This document shows, piece after piece, positions 16,069-24,679 of a stretch of 64,000 nucleotides of DNA. This DNA comes from Oleiagrimonas sp. C23AA (GTDB lineage Bacteria > Pseudomonadota > Gammaproteobacteria > Xanthomonadales > Rhodanobacteraceae). The notes beneath the pieces were generated by a model. It was not told the DNA's origin and ran no database searches. It saw only the letters and a program-made list of their open reading frames with translations. Position 1 is the first letter of the stretch. Every line of letters starts with the position of its first letter. The DNA lies in contig NZ_JAARLY010000006.1 of NCBI RefSeq assembly GCF_011759385.1, forward strand, positions 1-64,000, read 5' to 3'. Position numbers and translations under genes: made by a program.

Positions 16069-18201
16069 TCACCTGGCCGATCCTTGCACCGGCCCCGCAC
16101 CGGCAGCAGCCACCAGCCGCTTCGCGCGTTCCAGCAGCTTGGCGTTAATGGCCACGATCACCGTGCTCAGCGACATCAGGGCGGCGCCGGCGGCGGGCGA
16201 CAGCAGCAGGCCCCAGGCATAGGCGACACCGGCCGCCAGCGGAATGGCGAAGGCGTTGTAGCCGGTGGCCCACAGCAGGTTCTGCACCATCTTGGCGTAG
16301 GTCGCCCGCGACAGCGCCATGATCGCGAACACGTCGCGCGGATCGCTGCGCACCAGCACCACGTCGGCGGACTCGATGGCCACCTCGGTGCCGGCGCCGA
16401 TGGCGATGCCCAGGTCCGACTCGACCAGCGCCGGCGCATCGTTGACGCCGTCGCCGATCATGGCCACGGTCAGCCCGCGCTGCTTCACCTCGCGCACCTT
16501 CTCCACCTTCTGCTGCGGCAGTACCTCGGCGAAGTAATCGTCCAGTCCCAGGCGGCCGGCCACCGTGCGCGCCACGGGCGTCGCGTCGCCGGTCACCATC
16601 ATGCACTGGATGCCCATGGCCTTGAGGCGGTTCACGGCCTCGAACGATTCCGGCCGGATCACGTCCGCCAGCGCGATCGCGCCGACAGGACGCTCGTCGA
16701 GCAGCACATAGACGACCGTGTGGCCTTCGGCCGCCAGGTCCTTCACGGCGCTGTCGTCGACGGATACGGCGTGCTCGCGCAGATACCCGGGGCTCACCAC
16801 CCGCACCACGTGCCCCTCGCTGACCGCTTCAGCGCCCTGGCCGGTGAGGCTGCGGAAGTTTTCCACCGTGCGCGTGGGCACCCCGCGTTCGCCGGCGCTG
16901 CGCACGATGCCCTGGGCGATCGGATGCTGCGACCGGCTCTCCAGCGCGGCGGCCCAGGACAACACCTCGTCCTCGTCCAGGTCGGCCAGGGTGACGATGC
17001 CCGCCACGCCGAACCGGCCCTCGGTCAGGGTGCCGGTCTTGTCGAACAGCACCGCCGTCAGGTTGCGCGCGCGCTCGAACGCCGCGCGGTCTCGGATCAG
17101 CAGGCCGTTGCGCGCGGTCAGGCGGGTGCTCACCGCCACCACCAGCGGCACGGCCAGTCCCAGGGCGTGCGGGCAGGTGATCACCATCACCGTCACCATG
17201 CGCTCCAGCGCGAACTCGAAGCCCTTGCCGGCACCCAGCCAGAACGCCAGTGTGAGGCCACCCGCCGACAGGGCGATGTAGGTCAGCCACAGTGCCGCGC
17301 GGTTGGCCAGGTCCTGCGTGCGCGAGCGCGTGTCCTGGGCCTGCCTGACCATGTCGATGACCTGGCTCAGATAGGTCTGGTCGCCGGTCTTGCGCACCTC
17401 CAGGGTGACCGCGCCCTCGCCGTTGACCGCGCCGCCCACGGCTTCCTCGCCCTCGGCCTTCTCCACCGGCCGCGATTCGCCGGTCAGCATCGCCTCGTTG
17501 AAACTGGATCGTCCCTCCAGGATCACGCCGTCGATGGGCACCTTCTCGCCCGGGCGCACCAGCACGCGGTCGCCCGGCACCAGTTCGGTGACCGGCACCT
17601 CCGTCAGGGCACCGTCCGTGCCGAGACGATGCGCGCTGGAGGGCAGCAGCCGGACCAGCGCCTCCAGTGCGCCGGAGGCGCCCATGACCGAACGCATCTC
17701 GATCCAGTGCCCGACCAGCATGATGTCGATCAGGGTCACCAGTTCCCAGAAGAACACCTTGCCGGTGAGGCCGAAGACCACCGCGCTGGAATAGAAGAAG
17801 GCCACCGAGATCGCCACCGCGATCAGCGTCATCATGCCCGGCTTGCGCTGGCGAAGCTCGCCGGCCATGCCGGTCAGGAACGGCCAGCCGCCGTAGAAGA
17901 AAACGCACGCCGACAACGCGAACAACACGTAGCCGGAGCCGGCAAACGACAGCCGTGACTGCAAGCCGAACACCGCCTGGATCATCGGCGAAAGCACCAG
18001 CACCGGCAGCGTCAGCGCCAGCGATATCCAGAAACGGCGGCGGAAGTCGGCCACCATCGCGGCATGGTCGTGCCCCGCGCCGCCATGCCCGGCCATGGAC
18101 TTGCCGTGATCGTCCGCGGGCGCCTCGCCGTGGGATTGCGGTCGCCGCACTGCCGCGCCCTCTGCCACTGCATGCGTATCGTGCATGTCGCGATTCACCA
18201 T
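16069..18201 (-). CDS. Heavy-metal P1B-type ATPase, CopB class (Cu/Ag export)
   Basis: A 710-residue ion pump from ATG 18201 (AGGATGAG upstream); an open frame extends to 18393 but looks non-coding. The N-terminus is His-rich (HGKSMAGHGGAGHDHAAM) instead of carrying a CxxC heavy-metal domain. TM6 has CPH in VITCPHALGLAVP (Cys near residue 343). This combination defines the P1B-3/CopB class that exports Cu(I), Cu(II) or Ag(I). Catalytic motifs are complete: MLTGES, DKTGTLTEG (phosphorylated Asp near residue 387), HP in SQHPIAQG, and MIGDGVNDAPAL. It is divergent from the porin gene and shares a regulatory region with two FNR-like boxes. Confidence 0.92.
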   Translation of the reverse strand: MVNRDMHDTHAVAEGAAVRRPQSHGEAPADDHGKSMAGHGGAGHDHAAMVADFRRRFWISLALTLPVLVLSPMIQAVFGLQSRLSFAGSGYVLFALSACVFFYGGWPFLTGMAGELRQRKPGMMTLIAVAISVAFFYSSAVVFGLTGKVFFWELVTLIDIMLVGHWIEMRSVMGASGALEALVRLLPSSAHRLGTDGALTEVPVTELVPGDRVLVRPGEKVPIDGVILEGRSSFNEAMLTGESRPVEKAEGEEAVGGAVNGEGAVTLEVRKTGDQTYLSQVIDMVRQAQDTRSRTQDLANRAALWLTYIALSAGGLTLAFWLGAGKGFEFALERMVTVMVITCPHALGLAVPLVVAVSTRLTARNGLLIRDRAAFERARNLTAVLFDKTGTLTEGRFGVAGIVTLADLDEDEVLSWAAALESRSQHPIAQGIVRSAGERGVPTRTVENFRSLTGQGAEAVSEGHVVRVVSPGYLREHAVSVDDSAVKDLAAEGHTVVYVLLDERPVGAIALADVIRPESFEAVNRLKAMGIQCMMVTGDATPVARTVAGRLGLDDYFAEVLPQQKVEKVREVKQRGLTVAMIGDGVNDAPALVESDLGIAIGAGTEVAIESADVVLVRSDPRDVFAIMALSRATYAKMVQNLLWATGYNAFAIPLAAGVAYAWGLLLSPAAGAALMSLSTVIVAINAKLLERAKRLVAAAGAGPVQGSAR

Positions 18202-18357
18202 GTGTCCGCACTCATCCTGTCCGCTCGTGCCTCTTGCCCACGTCCACAGCGGGCCGCGCGTGGCGAGCCTGCCCATGCGACCTGGGACCGGGTGCTTCAG
18301 CGCCTTCCGGAGCACACGGGACTCGATGCATCGTGTCCCGTCACCGCGCAGCCCGTT

Positions 18358-18371
18358 TTGATGTCGGTCAA
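18358..18371. promoter_or_regulatory. FNR/ANR-like box, ATPase side
   Basis: TTGAT-GTCG-GTCAA at 18358-18371 matches the FNR consensus with one change. In the direction of the P-type ATPase gene, CACGAT (18336-18331) stands 22 bp downstream as a weak -10. The box lies about 157 bp before the ATPase start. Confidence 0.6.
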
Positions 18372-18403
18372 TAACACAGGGTTCGGTATCCAAGGGCGTC
18401 CGG

Positions 18404-18445
18404 TTGACTCAAATCAATGGCTCGCGGGCCCCGGACACTTAGGGT
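18404..18445 (+). promoter_or_regulatory. FNR/ANR-type promoter of the porin-cytochrome operon
   Basis: The box TTGAC-TCAA-ATCAA (18404-18417) is one base off the FNR consensus. A -10-like TAGGGT at 18440-18445 follows after exactly 22 bp, the class II activator spacing. The porin ATG is 100 bp further on. The 344-bp divergent region 18202-18545 holds this site and the one at 18358, and I see no gene in it. Confidence 0.68.
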
Positions 18446-18545
18446 GGCGTCGCTGGCAACGACACGGCGATGTTCGGCCGCTGCCGGATTGGGGGAACAG
18501 GTCCGCACACGCTGCGACCTGTTCACGGCAAAGAGGAGAGAGGCA

Positions 18546-19853
18546 ATGAACAAGCGAACCCTGGGATGGGTGGCATTGATGGCGGCCCTGAGCTTGTCCC
18601 CGCTGGCACACGCCCGGCCGGACACCACGGCGCCACCTGCCGACCTGAAGCAGCTCCGGCAGGAAGTGCAGATGCTCAAGCAGCGGCTGCAGGTGGTTGA
18701 GCAGCAACTGCAGCAGGCGACGGCCACCTCGAAGCAGGCCAGCGTCGATTCAAAGGAGGCGCGCGAGGAAGCCGAGCGTGCCCGCACGGCGACAGCGGCG
18801 ATTGCCGCGCCGGAAAATCCGGACATCAAGTTCCGCCTGTCCGGCACCGTGGTGGCCAACTACACCGCCACCGATTCGAAGATGATGCACGACACGTTCA
18901 CGGGCGGCAGCTTCATGCCGATCTTCCTGGTGCGCTACAAGAACCTCATGGAGCTTGAAGCACACATGGAAGTCTCCAACAACGGCAACGAAACCGAGAC
19001 ATCGCTGGAGTACGCCCAGCTCGACCTGTTCCTCAACGACTGGTCGACACTGGTCGCCGGCAAGTTCCTGAGTCCGATCGGGCAGTTTCAGCAAGCCCAG
19101 CATCCACCGTGGATCAACAAGCTCCCCGACCGTCCCGCCGGGTTTGTCGAAGGCGGTGGTGGTGAGCCGCTTTCGACGGTCGGCGTGCAACTGACCGGCG
19201 CATTTCCCGTGGGTCATGCAACCGCCGACTACGCGGTGTTCGTGGGCAACGGGCCGCAGATGACCGACGAAGGCCTGACCCTGGAAGGCTTCTCCCAGGA
19301 CAACAACGCCAACAAGTCCGTCGGTGCGCGCATCGGCCTGCGTCCGTGGGTCGGCGTGAACATGGGCCTGTCGGCAATGCATGCGCAGGTGCCGACCAAC
19401 GTCGATGGCTGGACCGGGGCGGGCACCAGCGCCGCCTATGACCTCGTGGACGCCGACTTCGCCTGGACGCCGGATAACGGCGAGATCCGCGGCGAATACA
19501 TCCATTCGCGGCTCGATCCGGTGTTCTTCGACGACGGCACGGGCGCGGCACCGTTCCTGACCCAACGCTCGCGCTGGAACATGTGGTACCTGCAGGGAGC
19601 CTATCGGCTGGGTGCCTTGCTGGGGGGCGACAACCCCTACCTGCGCAACGTCGAACTGATAGTGCGGCGCAGTCATCGACAGGTCGACGGTGGTACCGAG
19701 GACTGGCGCTTCGACAACGAGAACCGCTGGACCCTCGGCGTGGACTACTGGTTCGGCCCGACCCTCGTCGGCAAGCTGGCCTACGAACGCAAGACGTTCC
19801 AGGTCCGGCCCGACGACAACGTGATCCGCGCGCAGCTTGCGCTCGGCTTCTAG
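18546..19853 (+). CDS. Outer-membrane porin with N-terminal coiled coil
   Basis: A 435-residue secreted beta-barrel protein; AGAGGAGAG precedes the ATG. After a signal peptide (MAALSLSPLAHA) a heptad-rich stretch of about 60 residues (LKQLRQEVQMLKQRLQVVEQ) predicts a trimeric coiled coil, as in OprP/OprO-type and carbohydrate porins. The rest alternates polar and hydrophobic residues and ends RAQLALGF with the terminal Phe needed for outer-membrane insertion. It heads a three-gene unit with two small cytochromes (11- and 13-bp gaps) behind an FNR-like promoter. The substrate is unknown; the pairing with cytochromes suggests respiration rather than nutrient uptake. Confidence 0.82.
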   Translation: MNKRTLGWVALMAALSLSPLAHARPDTTAPPADLKQLRQEVQMLKQRLQVVEQQLQQATATSKQASVDSKEAREEAERARTATAAIAAPENPDIKFRLSGTVVANYTATDSKMMHDTFTGGSFMPIFLVRYKNLMELEAHMEVSNNGNETETSLEYAQLDLFLNDWSTLVAGKFLSPIGQFQQAQHPPWINKLPDRPAGFVEGGGGEPLSTVGVQLTGAFPVGHATADYAVFVGNGPQMTDEGLTLEGFSQDNNANKSVGARIGLRPWVGVNMGLSAMHAQVPTNVDGWTGAGTSAAYDLVDADFAWTPDNGEIRGEYIHSRLDPVFFDDGTGAAPFLTQRSRWNMWYLQGAYRLGALLGGDNPYLRNVELIVRRSHRQVDGGTEDWRFDNENRWTLGVDYWFGPTLVGKLAYERKTFQVRPDDNVIRAQLALGF

Positions 19854-19864
19854 GAGGACCCGTC

Positions 19865-20218
19865 ATGAACATGCATGTTCGACATCGTTTCAATCCGCTG
19901 ATGGTGCTCCTGCTCGGCGTAGCGCTGTCGGGAACGGCGCTGGCCGCGACCGGCGGAGCCGCAGCGCCGGCGCAGAACAGCGCGGACAAGACGGCCCGTT
20001 CGACCCCAGCGCCCAATCCCGCGCTGCAGAAGGCCCTGCAGGTTGCCCGTGGGGCCAAGGAGTGGCACGCGGTGTGCGGTTCCTGCCACAACCTGCGCGA
20101 CCCGCGTGAGCTGACCGACAACGAATGGGAAGTGGCGATGGGCCAGATGCGGGTGCGCGCCCATCTCACCGGACTGCAGGAGCGCGACATTACTGCGTTC
20201 CTCAAGGCCAGCAACTGA
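19865..20218 (+). CDS. Small periplasmic monoheme cytochrome c-like protein
   Basis: A 117-residue protein starting at ATG 19865, 11 bp after the porin stop, with AGGAGG just upstream. It has a signal peptide (MVLLLGVALSGTALAA), an Ala/Thr/Pro-rich linker and one heme motif, CGSCH, in WHAVCGSCHNLRDPRELTD. The region after it (WEVAMGQMRVRAHLTGLQER) supplies a Met as possible sixth ligand and a final helix. It is short for a class I cytochrome. It probably shuttles electrons with the next gene product. Confidence 0.8.
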   Translation: MNMHVRHRFNPLMVLLLGVALSGTALAATGGAAAPAQNSADKTARSTPAPNPALQKALQVARGAKEWHAVCGSCHNLRDPRELTDNEWEVAMGQMRVRAHLTGLQERDITAFLKASN

Positions 20219-20231
20219 CCCGGAGAAGAGC

Positions 20232-20594
20232 ATGAAACCAGGACGTATCTTGACCACTACCCTGCCGGCCCTCGGTCTGCTTGCAAGCACCATGGCCTGG
20301 GCCAGTCCGCCACCGACGAGCGGCGACGCCCAGGCCGGTTCGGCGGTGTACCACCAGACCTGCGTGGCCTGCCATGGCGAGAATGGCAAGGGACAGATTC
20401 CCGGAACGCCCGATTTCACCAAGTCCGGGGGGGTGCTGAGCCTGCCGACCAAGGTGCTGCAGGACCGTATCGTCCACGGCTTCCAGAGCAACGGTTCGCC
20501 GATGGCCATGCCGCCCAACGGCGGCAATCCGACCCTCACTCCCAAGGATGTCGACAACGTCATCGCATATCTGCGCAAGACATTCGGTCACTGA
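20232..20594 (+). CDS. Periplasmic monoheme cytochrome c
   Basis: A 120-residue class I cytochrome, 13 bp after the previous gene, with GGAGAAGAGC before the ATG. A signal peptide ends at AWAS. The heme site is CVACH in TCVACHGENGKGQIPGTPDF, followed by a candidate axial Met in NGSPMAMPPNGG and the C-terminal helix VDNVIAYLRKTFGH. The layout is that of a small soluble electron carrier. It is the last gene of the porin-cytochrome unit. Confidence 0.87.
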   Translation: MKPGRILTTTLPALGLLASTMAWASPPPTSGDAQAGSAVYHQTCVACHGENGKGQIPGTPDFTKSGGVLSLPTKVLQDRIVHGFQSNGSPMAMPPNGGNPTLTPKDVDNVIAYLRKTFGH

Positions 20595-21041
20595 CCGCCG
20601 GCAGGAGAAAGTGGCGACATACGAGCACTTCTTCTCCCGATTGGTGCCCGGCACGTCTATGTTTTCGACCGGAACCGTTGCTGAAACCCACTCAAAATGG
20701 GGCCAACCCAAAAGTGAGTAAGGTTGTGAGTAACAGTAAAAATTATACTTTTATATAATCATTAAATATAAATACTTATACAAATTATTCGAAAGACGCC
20801 GAGGCGCCATTTCTTTTACCAGAGCGTCCTGGCCAGTTCACTCGCCGCCGAGCTCTGTCACGGGTCAAGTCCCGCGCCTGCGTGGTTACGCGGAGCTCCA
20901 GCCGAGGTTTGGACGCCGGCGCTGAGCGCCCGGGGCGCCAAGTCCCCTGCCGAATATAGGGTGTTGGCGTCCACCAGCAGAGGTGGCGCGCGCGAGCGTG
21001 GCTCGCGGGCTCCACCGGACGTGTCTTGCGCAGATATGAGG
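20595..21041. other. 447-bp non-coding gap with an extreme AT-rich segment
   Basis: No convincing gene is visible. Bases 20731-20790 contain only 7 G or C in 60 (about 12% GC) inside a window that is clearly GC-rich. Just before it the octamer GTGAGTAA occurs twice, at 20714-20721 and 20726-20733, with a 12-bp period. A 77-codon minus-strand frame at 20785-21015 has no coding character. The segment could be a transfer scar, an A/T-tract promoter element or a silencer-protein binding site. Confidence 0.6.
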
Positions 21042-21497
21042 CTACTTGGTGCAGCCCATGGCCTGCATGGCCTGCTGATGCTGCAGCATTTGCGCCATCA
21101 TCATCTGCATCATCTGGCCGTTACCGCCCATCATACCGCCGGCGCGTCCCATGCCGCTTCCGCGCATCATGCCCGGCCCCATGCCCCCAGATCCGCGCAT
21201 GCCGCGCTGGCCCATCATCATATGCATCGTGCTCTGCATGGTTTGCATGTGCGCATTGAGCAGCTTGGCCCGGGCCGCCGGATCACTGGTGGTGCGAAGT
21301 TGCATCATCTGCCCGCGCATGACCTGCATGTTTTTGTGGAACGTCTCTTGCGTCTGCTGTGAGACGGCCGCGCTATTGGCGCTTGTGCCGGCAGCGGCCT
21401 GGATGCCGGAGGGCGCTGCCATGGCGGGTAGTCCCACCGTCAGCAACAAGGTAGCCGCGGTAGTGGCAGCGCATCGTTTCAATGTGACAGTAAGCAT
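21042..21497 (-). CDS. Met-rich secreted protein (copy 2), putative periplasmic copper binder
   Basis: A 151-residue paralogue of the protein at 15494-15937, with the same layout: signal peptide (RCAATTAATLLLTVGLPAMA), helical middle (FHKNMQVMRGQMMQLRTTSD, NAHMQTMQSTMHMMMGQRG) and a Met/Gly C-terminal part ending MQAMGCTK. GAGGTCAAG lies before the ATG. Its upstream region is also related to that of copy 1, including an FNR-like box at nearly the same distance. Probable Cu(I)/Ag(I) buffer; not a family I can name. Confidence 0.75.
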   Translation of the reverse strand: MLTVTLKRCAATTAATLLLTVGLPAMAAPSGIQAAAGTSANSAAVSQQTQETFHKNMQVMRGQMMQLRTTSDPAARAKLLNAHMQTMQSTMHMMMGQRGMRGSGGMGPGMMRGSGMGRAGGMMGGNGQMMQMMMAQMLQHQQAMQAMGCTK

Positions 21498-21560
21498 GAT
21501 CTTGACCTCCAGCGACAGTTTGCCAACGCGTGGGTGGCTTGATCTCCATCCAGCAGGATC

Positions 21561-21601
21561 AGGCTACGCAGGTAGGCTCGCCGCACATTGATATGCGTCA
21601 A
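21561..21601 (-). promoter_or_regulatory. FNR/ANR-type promoter of Met-rich gene copy 2
   Basis: The box reads TTGAC-GCAT-ATCAA on the minus strand (21601-21588). A -10-like TAGCCT (21566-21561) follows after 21 bp, the same geometry as in front of copy 1 (TAGTCT, 21 bp). Confidence 0.7.
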
Positions 21602-21677
21602 GCGCAATACTGCACCCGTGTCGGCTGAAGCTGGCCTCGTGTGGCGATGGCGTCACGCCCGTCGATCTCGGAGAGAA

Positions 21678-23099
21678 TCAGGCCGCACCCGCATCGCCAA
21701 GTGCCTTGACCGCCTGCACCATCTTCGCCATCACCGCCTGCGCATCGCCGTAGACCATGTTGCAGTTGTCGGCGTAGAACAGCGCGTTTTCGACGCCGGC
21801 ATAGCCTTTGCCCTGGCCGCGCTTGACCACGTAGACCTGTTGCGCGCGGTCGGCATCGAGAATCGGCATGCCGTAGATCGGCGAGGACTTGTCGCTGCGC
21901 GCGGCCGGATTGACCACGTCGTTGGCACCGATCACCAGCACCACGTCGGTATCGGGGAAGGCATCGTTGATGTCCTCCAGCGCGAAGATCATGTCATAGG
22001 GCACGCCCGCCTCGGCCAGCAGCACGTCCATGTGCCCGGGCATGCGTCCGGCCACCGGATGCACGGCGAACTTGACGTCGACGCCGGCCTCGGCCAGTAG
22101 CTTCACAAATTCATAGAGCTTCTGCTGCGCTTGCGCCGCGGCCAGGCCGTAGCCGGGCACGATGATCACCTTGTCGGCGTAGCGCATGGTGATGGCCGCG
22201 TCGCTGGCCTCGGCCGGCTTCATCTGGCCCTGGATGTCATCGCCCGATGCCAGGCTGACGTCGCCGAAGTTGCTGAACAACACGTTGGCCAGCGAGCGGT
22301 TCATGGCCTTGGCCATGAGCAGGGTCAGCAGGGTACCGGCCGCGCCGACCACCATGCCGGCGATCATCAGCGCCGGATTGCCCAGCACGTAGCCTTCCAG
22401 ACCCACGGCCAGGCCGGTGCAGGCGTTGTACAGCGAGATCAGCACCGGCATGTCGGCGCCGCCGATGGGCAAGGTCATCAGGATGCCGAAGGCCAGCGCC
22501 AGCACGAAGAAGGCCGCGGTCAACCCGGGGCCGGGACCACCGCTGGCCAGCAGCGCAGCCAGCCCAAGCGCCAGCGCGGCCAGCAGCACCAGCGCGTTGA
22601 GCACCTTCTGGCCCTTGATGCGCCACGGTTTGCGCAGGCGACCGTCGAGCTTGGCCCAGGCCACCACCGAACCGGACAGCGAAACCGCGCCGATCAGCGC
22701 GCCGGCCAGCGCCACACCCAGATGCAGCGCCGTCAGCGCTTCATGCGATAGCAGTTCCACTGCGGCGATGGCCGCCGCCGCGCCGCCACCCATGCCGTTG
22801 TACAGCGCCACCATCTGCGGCATGGCGGTGATCGCCACGCGCTTGCCGCGCCACCAGGCCCAGCCCAGACCCAGAACAAGCGCAATGACGGCCAGCAGCA
22901 CGTTGGTACCAAGGTGCGGGCGCGCGGCTGGCGTGACGTGCATGGCGTACAGAAAGGCGGCCAGCACCACCAGCGCCATGCCGAAGCCGGCCACACGGAT
23001 ACCCGAGCGCGCGGTCACTGGCGAGGCCATGCGCTTTAAGCCATAGATGAAAAGAAACGCGGCCAAGAGCCCGCACAGGTCGACAATCAGAAAACTCAT
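21678..23099 (-). CDS. pntB: NAD(P) transhydrogenase subunit beta
   Basis: A 473-residue inner-membrane subunit of proton-translocating transhydrogenase, which moves hydride between NADH and NADP+ using the proton gradient. ATG 23099 is preceded by GAGGAGCC. The first half has about nine hydrophobic segments (dII). The C-terminal dIII domain binds NADP(H): IIVPGYGLAAAQAQQKLYEF with the GxGxxA/V-type loop, VHPVAGRMPGHMDVLLAEA, and LVIGANDVVNPAA. Length and motifs match PntB. It is last in the ald-DUF779-pnt operon, 10 bp after pntAb. Confidence 0.94.
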   Translation of the reverse strand: MSFLIVDLCGLLAAFLFIYGLKRMASPVTARSGIRVAGFGMALVVLAAFLYAMHVTPAARPHLGTNVLLAVIALVLGLGWAWWRGKRVAITAMPQMVALYNGMGGGAAAAIAAVELLSHEALTALHLGVALAGALIGAVSLSGSVVAWAKLDGRLRKPWRIKGQKVLNALVLLAALALGLAALLASGGPGPGLTAAFFVLALAFGILMTLPIGGADMPVLISLYNACTGLAVGLEGYVLGNPALMIAGMVVGAAGTLLTLLMAKAMNRSLANVLFSNFGDVSLASGDDIQGQMKPAEASDAAITMRYADKVIIVPGYGLAAAQAQQKLYEFVKLLAEAGVDVKFAVHPVAGRMPGHMDVLLAEAGVPYDMIFALEDINDAFPDTDVVLVIGANDVVNPAARSDKSSPIYGMPILDADRAQQVYVVKRGQGKGYAGVENALFYADNCNMVYGDAQAVMAKMVQAVKALGDAGAA

Positions 23100-23109
23100 G
23101 GCCGGCTCC

Positions 23110-23418
23110 TCAAGGCTGCTTCTTGGCGCTGGGCTTGAACATCTCCAGCATGCGCTCGGTGACCACGTAGCCACCGCCGACGTTGCCGGCGCCAAGCAGC
23201 ACGCCGAGGAAACCGATGACCTGTTCCGGCCAGCTGGCGGCGTTGAACAGCGCGTACATGGCGCCGACCACGACGATGCCGTGCACGAAGTTGGAGCCGG
23301 ACATCAGCGGCGTGTGCAGGATCGCCGGCACGCGCGAGATCACCTCGTAACCGGTGAAGGCGGCCAGCATGAAGATGTATACGGCGATGAGAACGGTCAG
23401 AACGATATGCGTATCCAC
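23110..23418 (-). CDS. pntAb: NAD(P) transhydrogenase subunit alpha, membrane part (PntAb)
   Basis: A 102-residue protein with three membrane segments (IVLTVLIAVYIFMLAAFTGY, FVHGIVVVGAMYALFNA, VIGFLGVLLGAGNVGGGYVV) and the conserved loop VPAILHTPLMSGSNFVHG. This is the dII part of the alpha subunit, encoded as a separate gene as in many alpha- and some gammaproteobacteria. It sits between pntAa and pntB. Confidence 0.93.
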   Translation of the reverse strand: MDTHIVLTVLIAVYIFMLAAFTGYEVISRVPAILHTPLMSGSNFVHGIVVVGAMYALFNAASWPEQVIGFLGVLLGAGNVGGGYVVTERMLEMFKPSAKKQP

Positions 23419-23484
23419 GAAGCGCTCCTTGGAACCTGGAAGGCCGCCTGCGATGCAGGCCGCGTCGTCGGTGGTGAGGCCAGT

Positions 23485-24597
23485 TCAGCCCGGTAGCGTG
23501 GCCGTTGCATGGCTTGGGTCGGCGCGGGTCACGGCGGTCTTGGCCAGTACCTCGTCGCTCCAGTCCGGGGCGATGGCGCCATCGTCGTTGATGAGCAGAC
23601 CCAGCAGGTGCGCAAGGTTCTTGGCGTAAAGCTCGCTGGCGTGCTCGCCGACCAGCGAAGGCACGTTGAGCGGGGCGGCCACGGTGACCTGGCCTTCGCG
23701 CACGGTCTGGCCCGGCTGACTGCACTCGCAATTGCCGCCGCTTTCGGCGGCCAGGTCGACGATGACCGCGCCGGCCTTCATGCCCTGGACCTGATCACGG
23801 CTGATCAACTTGGGTGCCGCGCGGCCAGGCACCGAGGCGGTGGTGACGATCAGGTCGGCCTGTTGGATATGACGGGTGATGGCCGCGGCAACCTTGGTTT
23901 TTTCCTCATCGGTCAGCTCGCGTGCGTAGCCACCTTCGCCGCGCGCATCGACACCGGTGTCGACAAACTTGGCACCCAGTGACGCGGCTTGTTCGCGGGT
24001 CTCGGGACGCACGTCGTAGCCTTCCACCAGCGCGCCCAGGCGATGCGCGGTGGCAATGGCCTGCAGGCCGGCCACGCCCAGTCCCATCACCAGCACCTGG
24101 GCCGGACGCAGCGTGCCGACGGCGGTGGTCATGCGCGGCAGGATGCGCGCCAGTTGGGTGGCGCCGAGCAGCACCGCGTAATAGCCGGCCAGCGTGGCCT
24201 GGCTGGTCAGCACATCCATGGCCTGGGCGCGGCTGATGCGCGGCACCTGCTCCATGGCGAAACAGATGATGCCGCGCTCGCGCAGGGCGCCCAGCAGCGC
24301 CTCATCGTGACTGGCACCGAGACAGGCCAGTATGGCGCCGGGGCGCATCTGCGCGATCAGCGCCGGGTCTGGCGGCTGCACGGCGAGCACGATGTCGGCG
24401 TCGGCCAGCAAGGTGGCGCTGTCGGCTATCGCCTCGGCCGGCGCGAAGGCAGCGTCGGGCAGGGCCAGGCCATCACCGGCACCGGACTGCAGGCGAATGC
24501 TGAGCCCGTCCTGGGCCAGTCGTTCGATCACGCTAGGGACCAGCGCCACGCGCCGTTCGCCGGGGTGGGTTTCCTTCAGCACGGCAATCGTGGTCAT
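23485..24597 (-). CDS. pntAa: NAD(P) transhydrogenase subunit alpha, NAD-binding part (PntAa)
   Basis: A 370-residue soluble dI domain that binds NAD(H). From ATG 24597 it starts TIAVLKETHPGERRVALVPS, the family signature. The Rossmann motif VLVMGLGVAGLQAIATAHRL and the mobile-loop region YARELTDEEK are present, as is AAPKLISRDQVQGMKAGAVI. An open frame continues to 24930 but is non-coding. The 67-bp gap to pntAb is the widest inside the pnt set. Regulation is likely from the FNR-like box before ald. Confidence 0.93.
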   Translation of the reverse strand: MTTIAVLKETHPGERRVALVPSVIERLAQDGLSIRLQSGAGDGLALPDAAFAPAEAIADSATLLADADIVLAVQPPDPALIAQMRPGAILACLGASHDEALLGALRERGIICFAMEQVPRISRAQAMDVLTSQATLAGYYAVLLGATQLARILPRMTTAVGTLRPAQVLVMGLGVAGLQAIATAHRLGALVEGYDVRPETREQAASLGAKFVDTGVDARGEGGYARELTDEEKTKVAAAITRHIQQADLIVTTASVPGRAAPKLISRDQVQGMKAGAVIVDLAAESGGNCECSQPGQTVREGQVTVAAPLNVPSLVGEHASELYAKNLAHLLGLLINDDGAIAPDWSDEVLAKTAVTRADPSHATATLPG

Positions 24598-24679
24598 CAC
24601 GAACGCTCCTTGTGGCTGCGGCGTCCGAGGCCGGGCCGGCGCAAGGACGGTAAAAGGCAGGTGATCCGACAGATGCAGC

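Noticed and set aside
20785-21015. 77-codon minus-strand frame in the AT-rich gap
   Set aside because: Its codon use is not like that of neighbouring genes, it has no ribosome site and no recognisable domain. I also considered a PIN-domain remnant in another frame because of LLVDANTLY, but nothing else matched.
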